Shown here piece by piece: positions 8,006 to 15,950 of a stretch of 37,195 nt of DNA (position 1 is the first letter of the stretch; each line of letters opens with the position of its first letter). The stretch is from Atopobium sp. BS2 (GTDB taxonomy: Bacteria; Actinomycetota; Coriobacteriia; Coriobacteriales; Atopobiaceae): NCBI RefSeq assembly GCF_000565075.1, contig NZ_JDFG01000034.1:1-37195 (forward strand), in the 5' to 3' direction. A program made the position numbers and the translations under genes. Under the pieces are notes generated by a model. It saw nothing but the letters and a program-made list of their open reading frames with translations. It ran no database searches and was not told the origin of the DNA.

Positions 8006-10318
8006 GTGCCTTTTGCACATGTTGTTCTAGACATACCAACTCGTGCTCTCTCTGGCACGTTTGACTACGCCATTCCAGAATCTTTGGAAAAGGCTGCGGT
8101 TGTGGGAACAACGGTCTTGGTGCCGTTTTCTCACAGGCAAGTGGTTGGCTATGTCGTAGGCATTTCAGACAGCGTATCTTTAGGTTTAGATGTTTCGCGC
8201 GTCCTTCCAATAACACAAGTTCTAGCAGATTCAGCATTTGATGAGCAGTCTGCACAGGTAGCAGAATGGATGAGCAAAGAATACGCCTGTAGTTATGCAG
8301 ACGCATTGCATCCTTTTTTAGCGCCTGGCCAAAAGGTTAAAGTCACCAGAAAAGATACAGAATCTCCCTGGCAGCTTGTTTGCGAGAAGTCCGGTCCTGT
8401 TGATGAACGCTGGGCTGAGCTGACAGAAAAGGCGGCTGACTTTACGCCTTCGGCAAATGCAAGCAAGCAACGTTCGGTACTTGAGGCTCTGGTGCAAGGC
8501 GCCATGAGGTTATCCGAGCTCTCGGCTATCATTCCAGGAGCGCGTAGTGCGGTTACTGCGCTGCAGAAAAAAGGCATTATTGAGGTGCGCACACAGCGAC
8601 AAATCCGTGGAAGCCATGATGGTCTGGGAACCACGCTTTCAAGTGGCGTAGCACCTCGTCCTCAGCAACTTACTGAGGGGCAAGAGTCTGCTCTTGCAGC
8701 AATCGAGGCTGCACAAACTGCTGCTCAGGGCGATGTCGTGCTCATTGATGGCGTAACGGGTTCGGGTAAAACCGAGGTGTATCTCTCTGCTATTGAGAAG
8801 ACCTTAGCAGCTGGCAAGGGTGCTGTGGTGCTTGTCCCTGAGATTTCTCTTACCGCGCAAACAGTTGGCCGATTCCGTTCGCGTTTTGGCGAGCAGGTAG
8901 CCGTTCTTCACTCAAAGCTTTCGCTTGGCGAGCGCTTTGATCAGTGGGATTTAATCAGACAGGGTAGAGCTCGCGTGGTAGTAGGTGCACGATCTGCTCT
9001 GTTTGCGCCCATCCAAAACCTCGGACTGTACATCATTGACGAGGAACACGAGGCTTCATACAAGCAAGATTCGCTCCCACGCTATCACGCAAGAGAAGTC
9101 GCTGCTCAGATGGCGCGCTTGCGTGGAGCCGCGCTGGTACTTGGCTCTGCAACACCTTCGCTTGAGAGCTTATATCGAACGGCTCAAGGAAGTTGGCGTG
9201 GCACTCAATGGACGCGCGTTACCATGACCGAGAGGCCTGGTGTGGCGGTGCTTCCGCAGGTCCAGGTAGTTGATATGGCTTCCCAGTTTAAAAACGGAGG
9301 CAGATCGGTCTTCTCGGCAGCTCTTGCTGAGGCCTTGCAGGAGACAACAGAACGTGGCGAGAAAAGCGTTCTACTCCTTAATCGTCGAGGATTCGCAAAC
9401 TTTTTGATGTGTCGTGAGTGTGGCTGTGTGCCCGAGTGTCCGCACTGCTCGACGTCTCTCACGTATCATGAGCGCACGCATTCTCTGGTTTGTCACAGTT
9501 GCGGCAGACAGTGGTCTCAGCATGCGTATCCTAACCCTTCCAGCAAATGTCCAAACTGCGGCAGCCGTTATATGGGTGCATATGGTGTGGGAACACAGCG
9601 TGTAGAAGATGAGCTCAAGCTTCTGCTTGGCAGCGATGCGCCAATTATTCGTATGGACGCCGATACTACGGCCAAAAAGGGCGAACATCAGCGTCTTCTT
9701 GAGCTTTTTGATGCAACCCCTGGAGCGGTGCTCATTGGTACGCAGATGATTGCAAAGGGCCTGGATTTCCCTGATGTCACCTTGGTTGGCGTTATCAATG
9801 CCGATACCATGCTTAAGTTGCCAGATTTTAGGGCGGCAGAGAGAACATTTGACTTGCTAGAGCAGGTTGCTGGTCGTGCGGGCAGGGGAGAAAAGCCAGG
9901 TAAGGTCATCATTCAGTCGTACTGGTCAACACATCCGGCTATTGCTTCTGTAGTTACACATGACAGACGCCCGTTTCTTGATGCAGAGCTTAAAGAGAGA
10001 AGAGAAGGGGCTTACCCGCCCTTCTCGCGTTTGTCTAATGTGCTTTTTTGGGGCGCCCCAGAAAAAGAAGTTCGCCGCGTCGCAGATCAGATGGCAGAGG
10101 CTCTTCACGCGAAGTTAGATTTACAGTCAGGATGGGAGATTTTGGGTCCTGCTGATTGTGTAAAAGCCAAGGTAAAAGATAAGTATCGCAGGCATATTTT
10201 GGTAAAGGCCCCCGTGGATGCTCAGGTAGGAGAAATTCTTTCTGAATGTGCTGCTTCACTTGATAAAAGAGTGGGTATCAACATGACATTAGATGTTGAT
10301 GCTTACGACATGATGTAA
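8006..10318 (+). CDS. priA: primosomal protein N', replication restart helicase PriA
   Basis: A 770-residue PriA that recognises stalled or recombined forks and starts primosome reassembly. The N-terminal 3'-DNA-binding region is followed by Walker A GVTGSGKT (about 249-256) and Walker B DEEH (about 345-348). A double zinc module made of CxxC pairs spans about 469-523, and the second helicase half carries GTQMIAKGLDFPDV near 578. The start is GTG at 8006, chosen because AAGGAGG sits 8 nt upstream and the protein then begins with the usual PriA N-terminal sheet (VVLDIP..LSGTFDYAIP). It is co-directional with addBA and def-fmt-rsmB; priA-def-fmt-rsmB is also the order in Bacillus subtilis. Confidence 0.97.
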   Translation: MPFAHVVLDIPTRALSGTFDYAIPESLEKAAVVGTTVLVPFSHRQVVGYVVGISDSVSLGLDVSRVLPITQVLADSAFDEQSAQVAEWMSKEYACSYADALHPFLAPGQKVKVTRKDTESPWQLVCEKSGPVDERWAELTEKAADFTPSANASKQRSVLEALVQGAMRLSELSAIIPGARSAVTALQKKGIIEVRTQRQIRGSHDGLGTTLSSGVAPRPQQLTEGQESALAAIEAAQTAAQGDVVLIDGVTGSGKTEVYLSAIEKTLAAGKGAVVLVPEISLTAQTVGRFRSRFGEQVAVLHSKLSLGERFDQWDLIRQGRARVVVGARSALFAPIQNLGLYIIDEEHEASYKQDSLPRYHAREVAAQMARLRGAALVLGSATPSLESLYRTAQGSWRGTQWTRVTMTERPGVAVLPQVQVVDMASQFKNGGRSVFSAALAEALQETTERGEKSVLLLNRRGFANFLMCRECGCVPECPHCSTSLTYHERTHSLVCHSCGRQWSQHAYPNPSSKCPNCGSRYMGAYGVGTQRVEDELKLLLGSDAPIIRMDADTTAKKGEHQRLLELFDATPGAVLIGTQMIAKGLDFPDVTLVGVINADTMLKLPDFRAAERTFDLLEQVAGRAGRGEKPGKVIIQSYWSTHPAIASVVTHDRRPFLDAELKERREGAYPPFSRLSNVLFWGAPEKEVRRVADQMAEALHAKLDLQSGWEILGPADCVKAKVKDKYRRHILVKAPVDAQVGEILSECAASLDKRVGINMTLDVDAYDMM

Positions 10319-10326
10319 GGAAAGTT

Positions 10327-10869
10327 ATGAGTTCTGAAGTTGATGATATGGTACTTTGGCCAGACCCTCGTCTGAGCCAAGAGTGCGAAGAGATTGACGA
10401 TATTAACGACGACGTTCGCAAGATGGCCGAGCATATGCTCAAGGTTATGTATGCCACCGATGGCGTTGGTCTTGCTGGACCTCAGGTTGGCTATATGAAA
10501 CGCATGGTAGTCATCGATGTTGATTATCCAAACGGTCAAGAGAACCCTTTTGTGCTCATTAATCCAGAGATTAAAGTTGCAGATGGTGAGCCTCGTGTAT
10601 ATGAAGAGGGCTGCCTTTCGTTCCCAGGCATTACCGTTCCGGTTACGCGCCCAAGTCATGTTGTTGTTCACGCATATAACCTCGATGGTGATCTGATGCG
10701 TTATGAGGCAGAAGGAGATCTTCTCGCCGTTTGTTTGCAGCATGAGATTGACCACATCAACGGCATAACCATGCCAGATCACCTGGGACCAGGTGCTCGT
10801 ATGGAGATACTGCAGGAGTATAAAGAGGCACTGGCTTCTGGTGCCCGTCCTGGTCAAACTGACTATTAG
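10327..10869 (+). CDS. def: peptide deformylase
   Basis: A 180-residue metalloenzyme that removes the formyl group from the initiator Met of new proteins. All three family motifs are intact: GLAGPQVG (48-55), EGCLS (94-98; Cys96 a metal ligand) and HEIDH (139-143; two His ligands and the catalytic Glu140). The ATG is preceded by AAGGAAAG just after the priA stop codon, an 8-nt gap. The next gene, fmt, adds the formyl group that this enzyme removes, so the pair covers both ends of the formylation cycle. Confidence 0.97.
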   Translation: MSSEVDDMVLWPDPRLSQECEEIDDINDDVRKMAEHMLKVMYATDGVGLAGPQVGYMKRMVVIDVDYPNGQENPFVLINPEIKVADGEPRVYEEGCLSFPGITVPVTRPSHVVVHAYNLDGDLMRYEAEGDLLAVCLQHEIDHINGITMPDHLGPGARMEILQEYKEALASGARPGQTDY

Positions 10870-10877
10870 GAGTTGGC

Positions 10878-11801
10878 ATGCGCGTAGTCTTTATGGGAAC
10901 TCCAGATTTTGCTGTTCCGTCGCTCAAAAAACTTGCCCATGATCACCAGGTTGCTTTGGTTATTACAAGGCCAGACGCTGTTCGCGGTCGTGGCAAAACG
11001 CTTGAGCCGTCTCCCGTAAAAGAATGCGCACAAGAGCTTGGATTACCCGTTCTTGAGGCAAACCGCATGACTCCAGAAGTAATTTCTTCCATGCAAGAGG
11101 TACAACCAGAAGCGCTCTGTGTGGTTGCTTTTGGCTGTATTTTGCCAGACGAAGTTATCTCTCTTGCACCTTATGGTGCTTTGAATGTACACGCATCACT
11201 GCTGCCTCGCTGGCGAGGAGCCGCTCCAATTCAGCGCGCAATTCTCGCAGGTGATGCAGTCGCTGGCGTTTCTATCATGAAAATTGCTCATGAACTTGAT
11301 GCAGGAGATTGGTGCAAGCAAGCATCGTGTGAGGTAGGCTCCAAAAATACTGAGCAGCTCACTGACGCTCTAGCACAACTAGGTGCTGATGCCCTGTCAC
11401 AGGCTCTTTTTGACCTCAAGGAAGGCTCTCTTGAGTGGCATGCACAGGATGAGCGAGAAGTAACGTTTGCTCCTAAAGTTACTAAGCAAGAAATGAAGCT
11501 TGCTCCAGAAGACTCAGCCCAGGTAAATGCGTTGAGGGTTCAGGCTTCGTCTGATACCGCTCCTGCTCGCGCTTCGGTTGGTGGCAGATCTTTGCGCGTT
11601 CTCTCCGCTCAACTAGCTCCAAGTGATATTTCTGTTACTCAAGGCTTGGTTGCTGTTCAAGATCATGGGTTGTTCCTTGGCTGTGCTGAAGGAACTCTTG
11701 AGCTTCTTGAGGTGCGTCCAGATGGCAAGCGCTCTATGGATGCAAAATCATTTGCCGCAGGACTTCAGAAGTCCCAGATGACCTGGCAGATGCTTCAATA
11801 A
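10878..11801 (+). CDS. fmt: methionyl-tRNA formyltransferase
   Basis: A 307-residue enzyme transferring a formyl group from 10-formyl-THF to Met-tRNAi. The Rossmann start MRVVFMGTPDFAVPSL and the catalytic NVHASLLPRWRGAAPIQ block are present, with Asn103, His105 and Asp141 matching the E. coli catalytic triad; the smaller C-terminal tRNA-binding domain fills about 205-307. ATG follows AGGAG eight nt after def. The stop codon TAA overlaps the ATG of rsmB (TAATG), which suggests coupled translation. Confidence 0.97.
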   Translation: MRVVFMGTPDFAVPSLKKLAHDHQVALVITRPDAVRGRGKTLEPSPVKECAQELGLPVLEANRMTPEVISSMQEVQPEALCVVAFGCILPDEVISLAPYGALNVHASLLPRWRGAAPIQRAILAGDAVAGVSIMKIAHELDAGDWCKQASCEVGSKNTEQLTDALAQLGADALSQALFDLKEGSLEWHAQDEREVTFAPKVTKQEMKLAPEDSAQVNALRVQASSDTAPARASVGGRSLRVLSAQLAPSDISVTQGLVAVQDHGLFLGCAEGTLELLEVRPDGKRSMDAKSFAAGLQKSQMTWQMLQ

Positions 11802-13192
11802 TGGCCACCTTAACTCCTGCTCGAAGAGTGGCCTATCAGGCATTCTTTGAGTGTAGACGCAATAATTTACGTATTCGTGATTACTTACGAGAGTCAAAAG
11901 ACTTCTCGGAGCTTTCTGCTCAAGATAAAGCTTTTGCTACACGCCTTGCACTAGGGGCTACCCTCACAAAGGGCAAACTTGATCAAGCTCTGAGGAATCA
12001 TCTTAAGTCAGGTATTCATCTAGAGCCAAAGGTACAGGACGCTCTCCGTATTGCTGTATTTGAGGTTTTATATTTAGAGACTAGACGTGACGCCGCCATT
12101 AGCCAAGGTGTTGAGCTGGTAAAGTCTATCTCAAAGCGTTCTTCTGGTCTTGCAAATGCTGTGCTTAGAAAAATTTCTGAAAAAGAAGCTCAGCTTACGC
12201 GTGCAAAGAATCCCAAAACGCCTTCAGAGCTTTCGTGGGCGTCAGGCATTCCTGAGTGGATTTGTTTGGAGATTATTGAGTCGCTGGGAGAGTCTGCCGC
12301 TCAAAAGCTCATTCTTAATTTAAAGAACCCCGCTCCTGTGTATGTCTTACAAAGAAACGTATCAGAGCAGCAATTGCAGAGCAGCTCTTTAGAGCTACAG
12401 CAAACAGTTCTGCCAGATGTGTATGAGGTAAAAAATCCTGCTCAACTTAACGTTGACGCATATGTAAAGAAAGTTCAGCTTGTTCCTGCAGATTTAGCTT
12501 CTCAGCTTGTGGCACTTCTCGCGGCATCTTATGTAGACCAAGAAATACTTGAGGTTGGACAAGGCAGAGGAACCAAATCCTTGTTGCTTTCTCACGCATT
12601 TGAGGCGCTTGATAAAGAGAATACCCACATAACCGCTGTTGAACTTGTAAAGGGAAAGTCCCACGTTTCAAAAAGAAGATTGAAAACTGCTGGCCTTTCA
12701 GATCAGGTTACATCACTCACGTTTGACGCTACACTGTTTGTGTCACCAGAGGTTCCAGAGGAGCTTAATCAGAGCTTTGATGTGGTTTTTATTGACGCTC
12801 CCTGTTCTGGTTTGGGCACCCTTCGTCGTCATCCAGAGATTGCGTGGAATTTGTCACCAGAAAGTTTGTATGACGGCGGAGAGCTTACCGCTTTACAAAC
12901 CAAACTCTTGCAGAGTTGCAGCAGTCGTGTAGAGATTGGTGGCTATTTAGTCTATGCGACGTGTTCGCTCTCAAATTCAGAGAATCAGCAGGTTATTGAC
13001 GATTTTCTTGCAAGTTCAGAGGGTTCTCACTTTGAGGTGCAAAGTCTTTTTGAGTGCCCCGCGCGCGCATGCTTAACGACAGAAGCACAAGAGTTTCTCG
13101 ATACGTGCATTACACCAGAGGGATTTTTGCAGACGGCTTTTGCATCTGCTGATTGTGATGCTCACTTTATGGCGGTCCTTAAGCGCAAATAA
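11801..13192 (+). CDS. rsmB: 16S rRNA (cytosine-967-C5)-methyltransferase RsmB
   Basis: A 463-residue RsmB/Sun protein: an N-terminal NusB-like RNA-binding domain (about 1-140) followed by the SAM-dependent m5C methyltransferase domain. Motif IV is DAPCSG (Asp332, Cys335) and motif VI is YATCSLS with the presumed nucleophile Cys388. The SAM-binding loop is the slightly unusual EVGQGRGTKSLLL (family usually xDxCAAPGGKT) near 247-259, lacking the common CAAPGGK form, so the cofactor loop has diverged. The ATG overlaps the fmt stop. It is the last gene of the addB operon. Confidence 0.9.
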   Translation: MATLTPARRVAYQAFFECRRNNLRIRDYLRESKDFSELSAQDKAFATRLALGATLTKGKLDQALRNHLKSGIHLEPKVQDALRIAVFEVLYLETRRDAAISQGVELVKSISKRSSGLANAVLRKISEKEAQLTRAKNPKTPSELSWASGIPEWICLEIIESLGESAAQKLILNLKNPAPVYVLQRNVSEQQLQSSSLELQQTVLPDVYEVKNPAQLNVDAYVKKVQLVPADLASQLVALLAASYVDQEILEVGQGRGTKSLLLSHAFEALDKENTHITAVELVKGKSHVSKRRLKTAGLSDQVTSLTFDATLFVSPEVPEELNQSFDVVFIDAPCSGLGTLRRHPEIAWNLSPESLYDGGELTALQTKLLQSCSSRVEIGGYLVYATCSLSNSENQQVIDDFLASSEGSHFEVQSLFECPARACLTTEAQEFLDTCITPEGFLQTAFASADCDAHFMAVLKRK

Positions 13193-13223
13193 AAGCTCTT
13201 GCTGTGTATCACAACAAGAGCTT
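13193..13223 (-). terminator. intrinsic terminator of the FmdB-type gene
   Basis: A 9-bp perfect inverted repeat, AAGCTCTTG (13193-13201) and CAAGAGCTT (13215-13223), lies between the converging ends of rsmB and the FmdB-type gene. On the minus strand the stem is followed by a T-rich run (TTTTATTT), so termination from the right is favoured. On the plus strand there is no T-run, so any effect on rsmB would be weak. Confidence 0.6.
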
Positions 13224-13269
13224 CACAAATACGATTTATGAGCGGTCTAGAGAGCCAAAAAGCGTTGGA

Positions 13270-13455
13270 TTACTTTCCTTTGCTATCGGTGTTATAAAAA
13301 CCGCTGCCCTTAAAGACAATGGTTGAGGTGTTGTAAACGCGCTCAGTCTCGTGTCCGCATTTTGGGCACTGAGGAGCTTCAATCTTCAGGCTCATTGGAC
13401 GCTCAATCTCAAAGGTATTGTCGCAGTGTGTGCAATGATAGCTATAACGTGCCAT
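13270..13455 (-). CDS. FmdB-family small zinc-ribbon protein
   Basis: A 61-residue putative regulatory protein of the FmdB/CxxC_CXXC_SSSS family. Two CxxC pairs (Cys8/Cys11 and Cys30/Cys33) would bind one zinc. The N-terminus (YSYHCTHCDNTFE) and the tail (FKGSGFYNTD) are typical of the family. ATG at 13453-13455 follows GGAGGATGC on the minus strand. It is divergent from the HAD-TPK fusion over a 99-bp region holding a nested inverted repeat, and its terminator is at 13193-13223. No function is established for most members; regulatory or metal-related roles are only suggested. Confidence 0.88.
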   Translation of the reverse strand: MARYSYHCTHCDNTFEIERPMSLKIEAPQCPKCGHETERVYNTSTIVFKGSGFYNTDSKGK

Positions 13456-13482
13456 GCATCCTCCATGAAAACAATTTATAAA

Positions 13483-13521
13483 CGTGAGATACTTTACCCT
13501 ACTTAGAGTAGATATTTCACG
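13483..13521. promoter_or_regulatory. nested inverted repeat in divergent intergenic region
   Basis: The outer arms CGTGAGATA (13483-13491) and TATTTCACG (13513-13521) pair over 9 positions with one G-T. The inner arms CTACT (13499-13503) and AGTAG (13507-13511) pair perfectly around TAG. It lies in the only space between the divergent FmdB-type gene and the HAD-TPK gene, so it could be an operator serving both or a 5' leader hairpin of either. I see no TPP-riboswitch core. Function is inferred only from position. Confidence 0.4.
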
Positions 13522-13554
13522 ATTGCAACTAATAAGTTTGTTTACGGAGGCATT

Positions 13555-14919
13555 ATGCAGGTGACCGGTGCAATTTTTGATTGCGATGGAACTCTTGTTG
13601 ATTCAATGCGCGTTTGGCGCAATGTGTTTGGCGCTGTTCTTCCTAAATACGGCAAGACTGTTGACTCAGAATTTTTTGAGCGCGTTGAGGCTGTTTCGCT
13701 TATGGATGGTTGCAAAATTTGCGTTGATCATCTGGAGCTGCCTATCACTGCAGAAGCTTTGTATGAAGAGTTCTGCGCGTATGTAACAGAGCAGTATCAA
13801 CATCACGTCTCCATTATTTCTGGTGCAAAAGAGTTCTTGCAGGAGCTTTACGATGCGGGTATTCCTATGGCTGTTGCATCGTCAACTCCTGTGCGAGAAG
13901 TGCGTGCGGCCCTCGCGGCTCAAGGTATTGAGCACCTCTTTAAAACGGTGGTTTCTACAGAAGACGTGGGGGGAGTGGACAAGGTTGAGCCTGATGTATA
14001 CCTTGAGGCACTCCGTCGCCTTGGCACCGATAAGGCAACTACCTGGGTCTTCGAGGATGCTCCGTTTGGCGCACAGACAGCACAAAATGCGGGCTTTCCT
14101 GTGGTAGCGCTCTACAATGATCATGACGGCCGCGACCCCGTCTTTATGCGCGAGCACTCTAACATCTTTGCCCACACCTACGGCGAGCTGTCGCTTCTGC
14201 GCCTTCAGGACTACGAGCGTCCTCTGACCGCAGCGCCTTCTGGCGAGAAACCCCTTGAGGTCCTTGTTGTGGGCGGATCCCCAGAGGCGGTTTCGCACAC
14301 GACGCTCTCTTCCTGCGCCCAGAGCGCTGACTACCTGATAGCGGTTGACCATGGTGCAGACGCATGTCACGCTGCCGGCGTGATTCCACAACTTGCGCTT
14401 GGAGACTTTGACTCGGCTACACCAGAAACTCTGGCCTGGCTTAAAGAGCAGCAGGTACCTTGCATGAAGTTTAATGCGGACAAGTACGATACCGACCTGG
14501 CTCTTGCTCTAAAGTCTGCCGAGTACGAGGCAATTCGTAGAAATAGCAAGTTCTCTCTTACGGTTGTCTCCACATCTGGCGGCCACCTTGATCACCAGCT
14601 TGTAGTGCTTGGTCTTCTCGCTACGTGGGCAAAGACGGGCAAGGCAAGCGTTCGAGTTATTGAAAATGACTTTGAGATGCGCTTTTTAGTTGCTGGCCAG
14701 GTTGATTCTTGGCAGCTGAACACTAACGATGTAGGTAAAAAGATTTCTCTTGTGGCTTTGTCAGAGGAGTGCGAGGTTTCTGAGGCTGGCATGAAGTGGA
14801 ATCTTGATCACCAGAAGTTCACCTTGCTGGGGGACGACGGTATTTCAAATATCGTTGAATCAGACAATGCTTGGGTAAGGTGCGAGAAGGGCTGTCTTTT
14901 GGTGCAGCTTTGGAACTAA
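13555..14919 (+). CDS. fusion: HAD-family phosphatase + thiamine diphosphokinase
   Basis: A 454-residue two-domain protein. Residues 1 to about 215 are a HAD-IA hydrolase (beta-phosphoglucomutase-like): DCDGT (9-13) with nucleophile Asp9, ASSTP near 107 (motif II), the Lys of DKVEPD near 144 (motif III) and EDAPFGAQ near 167 (motif IV). Residues about 236-454 are a thiamine diphosphokinase: GDFDSA near 283, DKYDTDLALAL near 309 and GGHLDHQLV near 342, where His replaces the usual Arg of GGRxDH. Both halves look catalytically complete. ATG follows GGAGG. TPK forms thiamine diphosphate from thiamine plus ATP. A HAD partner could supply thiamine by dephosphorylating thiamine monophosphate, but its substrate is not shown by sequence and a housekeeping nucleotide or sugar-phosphate phosphatase role is equally possible. 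Confidence 0.88.
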   Translation: MQVTGAIFDCDGTLVDSMRVWRNVFGAVLPKYGKTVDSEFFERVEAVSLMDGCKICVDHLELPITAEALYEEFCAYVTEQYQHHVSIISGAKEFLQELYDAGIPMAVASSTPVREVRAALAAQGIEHLFKTVVSTEDVGGVDKVEPDVYLEALRRLGTDKATTWVFEDAPFGAQTAQNAGFPVVALYNDHDGRDPVFMREHSNIFAHTYGELSLLRLQDYERPLTAAPSGEKPLEVLVVGGSPEAVSHTTLSSCAQSADYLIAVDHGADACHAAGVIPQLALGDFDSATPETLAWLKEQQVPCMKFNADKYDTDLALALKSAEYEAIRRNSKFSLTVVSTSGGHLDHQLVVLGLLATWAKTGKASVRVIENDFEMRFLVAGQVDSWQLNTNDVGKKISLVALSEECEVSEAGMKWNLDHQKFTLLGDDGISNIVESDNAWVRCEKGCLLVQLWN

Positions 14920-15028
14920 AACGTTTATTGAGTCGCGTCTGCGCTGCGTTTGAGAAACAAAGCCTCAACAAGCGGCTGTAAGTCCAGCAAGAAGTATTAG
15001 ATGTTGCTGTCAGATAATCGAGCTAAGA

Positions 15029-15054
15029 AAAAAGGTCGCCGAAGCGACCTTTTT
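15029..15054. terminator. bidirectional intrinsic terminator (HAD-TPK / rpmB)
   Basis: A perfect 11-bp stem, AAAAAGGTCGC (15029-15039) and GCGACCTTTTT (15044-15054), around the tetraloop CGAA. A T-run follows the GC core on both strands. It lies between the converging HAD-TPK and rpmB genes and probably serves both. The 109 bp between the HAD-TPK stop and the stem shows nothing else I can identify. Confidence 0.9.
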
Positions 15055-15082
15055 AAGTTTGAGGTAAGACGAGCTGAGTTGC

Positions 15083-15271
15083 TTAGTTGCGAGCAATCTT
15101 GCCGGACTTGAGGCAACGGGAGCAAACATTCATCTTCTTGCGCTGGCCATCGACAACGACAGTAACACGCTGGATGTTTGGCTTAAAGGTGCGGGCCACA
15201 GTACGGTGAGAGTGGGAGATGGAGCGACCGGCAACGGCGTGCTTACCGCAGAAATCACAGACCTTCGACAT
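15083..15271 (-). CDS. rpmB: 50S ribosomal protein L28, zinc-binding form
   Basis: A 62-residue L28. The two CxxC pairs (Cys5/Cys8 and Cys50/Cys53) mark the zinc-binding 'C+' version. The start MSKVCDFCGK is chosen over an upstream in-frame ATG because GGAGG lies 8 nt before the codon at 15269-15271 and the family begins there. A leftward promoter is at 15331-15358. rpmB divergent from asp23-fakA-recG is a common arrangement in Gram-positive bacteria. Confidence 0.97.
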   Translation of the reverse strand: MSKVCDFCGKHAVAGRSISHSHRTVARTFKPNIQRVTVVVDGQRKKMNVCSRCLKSGKIARN

Positions 15272-15330
15272 GAGTAAGACCTCCATAGGATAGGCGCCCT
15301 CTGCGCCTAAAATTTCCAAATAGCCGAATA

Positions 15331-15358
15331 AATATAGCACAATATATTGTGTTGTCAA
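15331..15358 (-). promoter_or_regulatory. rpmB promoter with a palindrome between -35 and -10
   Basis: On the minus strand, TTGACA (15358-15353) and TATATT (15336-15331) are separated by 16 nt. The spacer contains the perfect 14-bp palindrome CACAATATATTGTG (15338-15351), exactly where a repressor would block RNA polymerase. A GGCGC...GCGCC hairpin (about 15288-15308) lies in the 5' leader. On the other strand, TTGCAA (15459-15464) and TATAAG (15482-15487), 17 nt apart, may be the promoter of the rightward asp23 operon, but more weakly. Confidence 0.6.
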
Positions 15359-15565
15359 AGCATGAATATAACATTCACAATTAGATAGCTCTTAGACAGC
15401 TTTTGAATGTTTTTCATTTATTACACCAAGATTAAATAACAAGAAAAAGATTTGTCAATTGCAAGGTTATCAACTTGTATATATAAGCCGCTTTAATAAT
15501 AAATGTGCTCTGCGGTATACTAAATAACAATGACTAACCCTGGTTCTTGCGAGAGGAGTTATGTA

Positions 15566-15913
15566 ATGACTACCGCTGTTCCCGGAACACTAAGAGTTTC
15601 TAATGATTGCCTTGCTGACCTGGCGGGCTATGCAGCTATGGAATGTTATGGCGTTGTTGGCATGGCAGAGATCGATGAGGCAGCAGGTGTTGCTCGTCTT
15701 CTTCCAACGTACCGACTTCGTAAGGGTATCGATGTGACCCCAACTCCTAAGGGAGTTCAGGTTGACCTTCACATTGTTGTTGAGCAGGGCGTTAACATGG
15801 CGTCTGTTGTCGACAATCTGGAGAGCTCAGTAAAGTTTTTGCTTAAGCAAATTGCAGAGCTTTCATGTGTTGATGTAACTGTACATATCGAGGCCATGCG
15901 TAATTCTCGCTAA
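15566..15913 (+). CDS. Asp23/Gls24 family envelope stress-response protein
   Basis: A 115-residue protein of the Asp23/Gls24 (YloU) family: small cytoplasmic proteins linked to alkaline or envelope stress in Firmicutes. Recognisable features are the start G-T-L-R-V-S-x-D-x-L-A-x-L-A and the amphipathic sheet-helix pattern ending V-D-V-T-V-H-I-E. The ATG at 15566 has GAGGAG 7-8 nt upstream; an in-frame ATG at 15530 would add 12 residues but lacks a ribosome-binding site. It lies 37 nt before fakA, the usual yloU-yloV pairing. Confidence 0.85.
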   Translation: MTTAVPGTLRVSNDCLADLAGYAAMECYGVVGMAEIDEAAGVARLLPTYRLRKGIDVTPTPKGVQVDLHIVVEQGVNMASVVDNLESSVKFLLKQIAELSCVDVTVHIEAMRNSR

Positions 15914-15950
15914 GCTTTTTGCTTCAAATGAGTAGGAACTGAGGTCTAAC

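Noticed and set aside
4475-10318. Defence island or novel nuclease system around addBA
   Set aside because: The genes match ordinary AddAB and PriA with all motifs, in a housekeeping operon with def-fmt-rsmB; no accessory defence genes are nearby.
10303-10857. 184-residue antisense reading frame opposite def
   Set aside because: Overlaps an intact peptide deformylase end to end and shows no recognisable motif or ribosome-binding site.
13456-13554. TPP riboswitch upstream of the thiamine diphosphokinase fusion
   Set aside because: Only 99 bp are available, no CUGAGA-type THI box is present, and the visible structure is a simple nested hairpin.
15530-15565. Upstream ATG start for the Asp23-like gene
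   Set aside because: No ribosome-binding site before it, whereas GAGGAG is ideally placed for ATG 15566; the extra 12 residues do not resemble the family.
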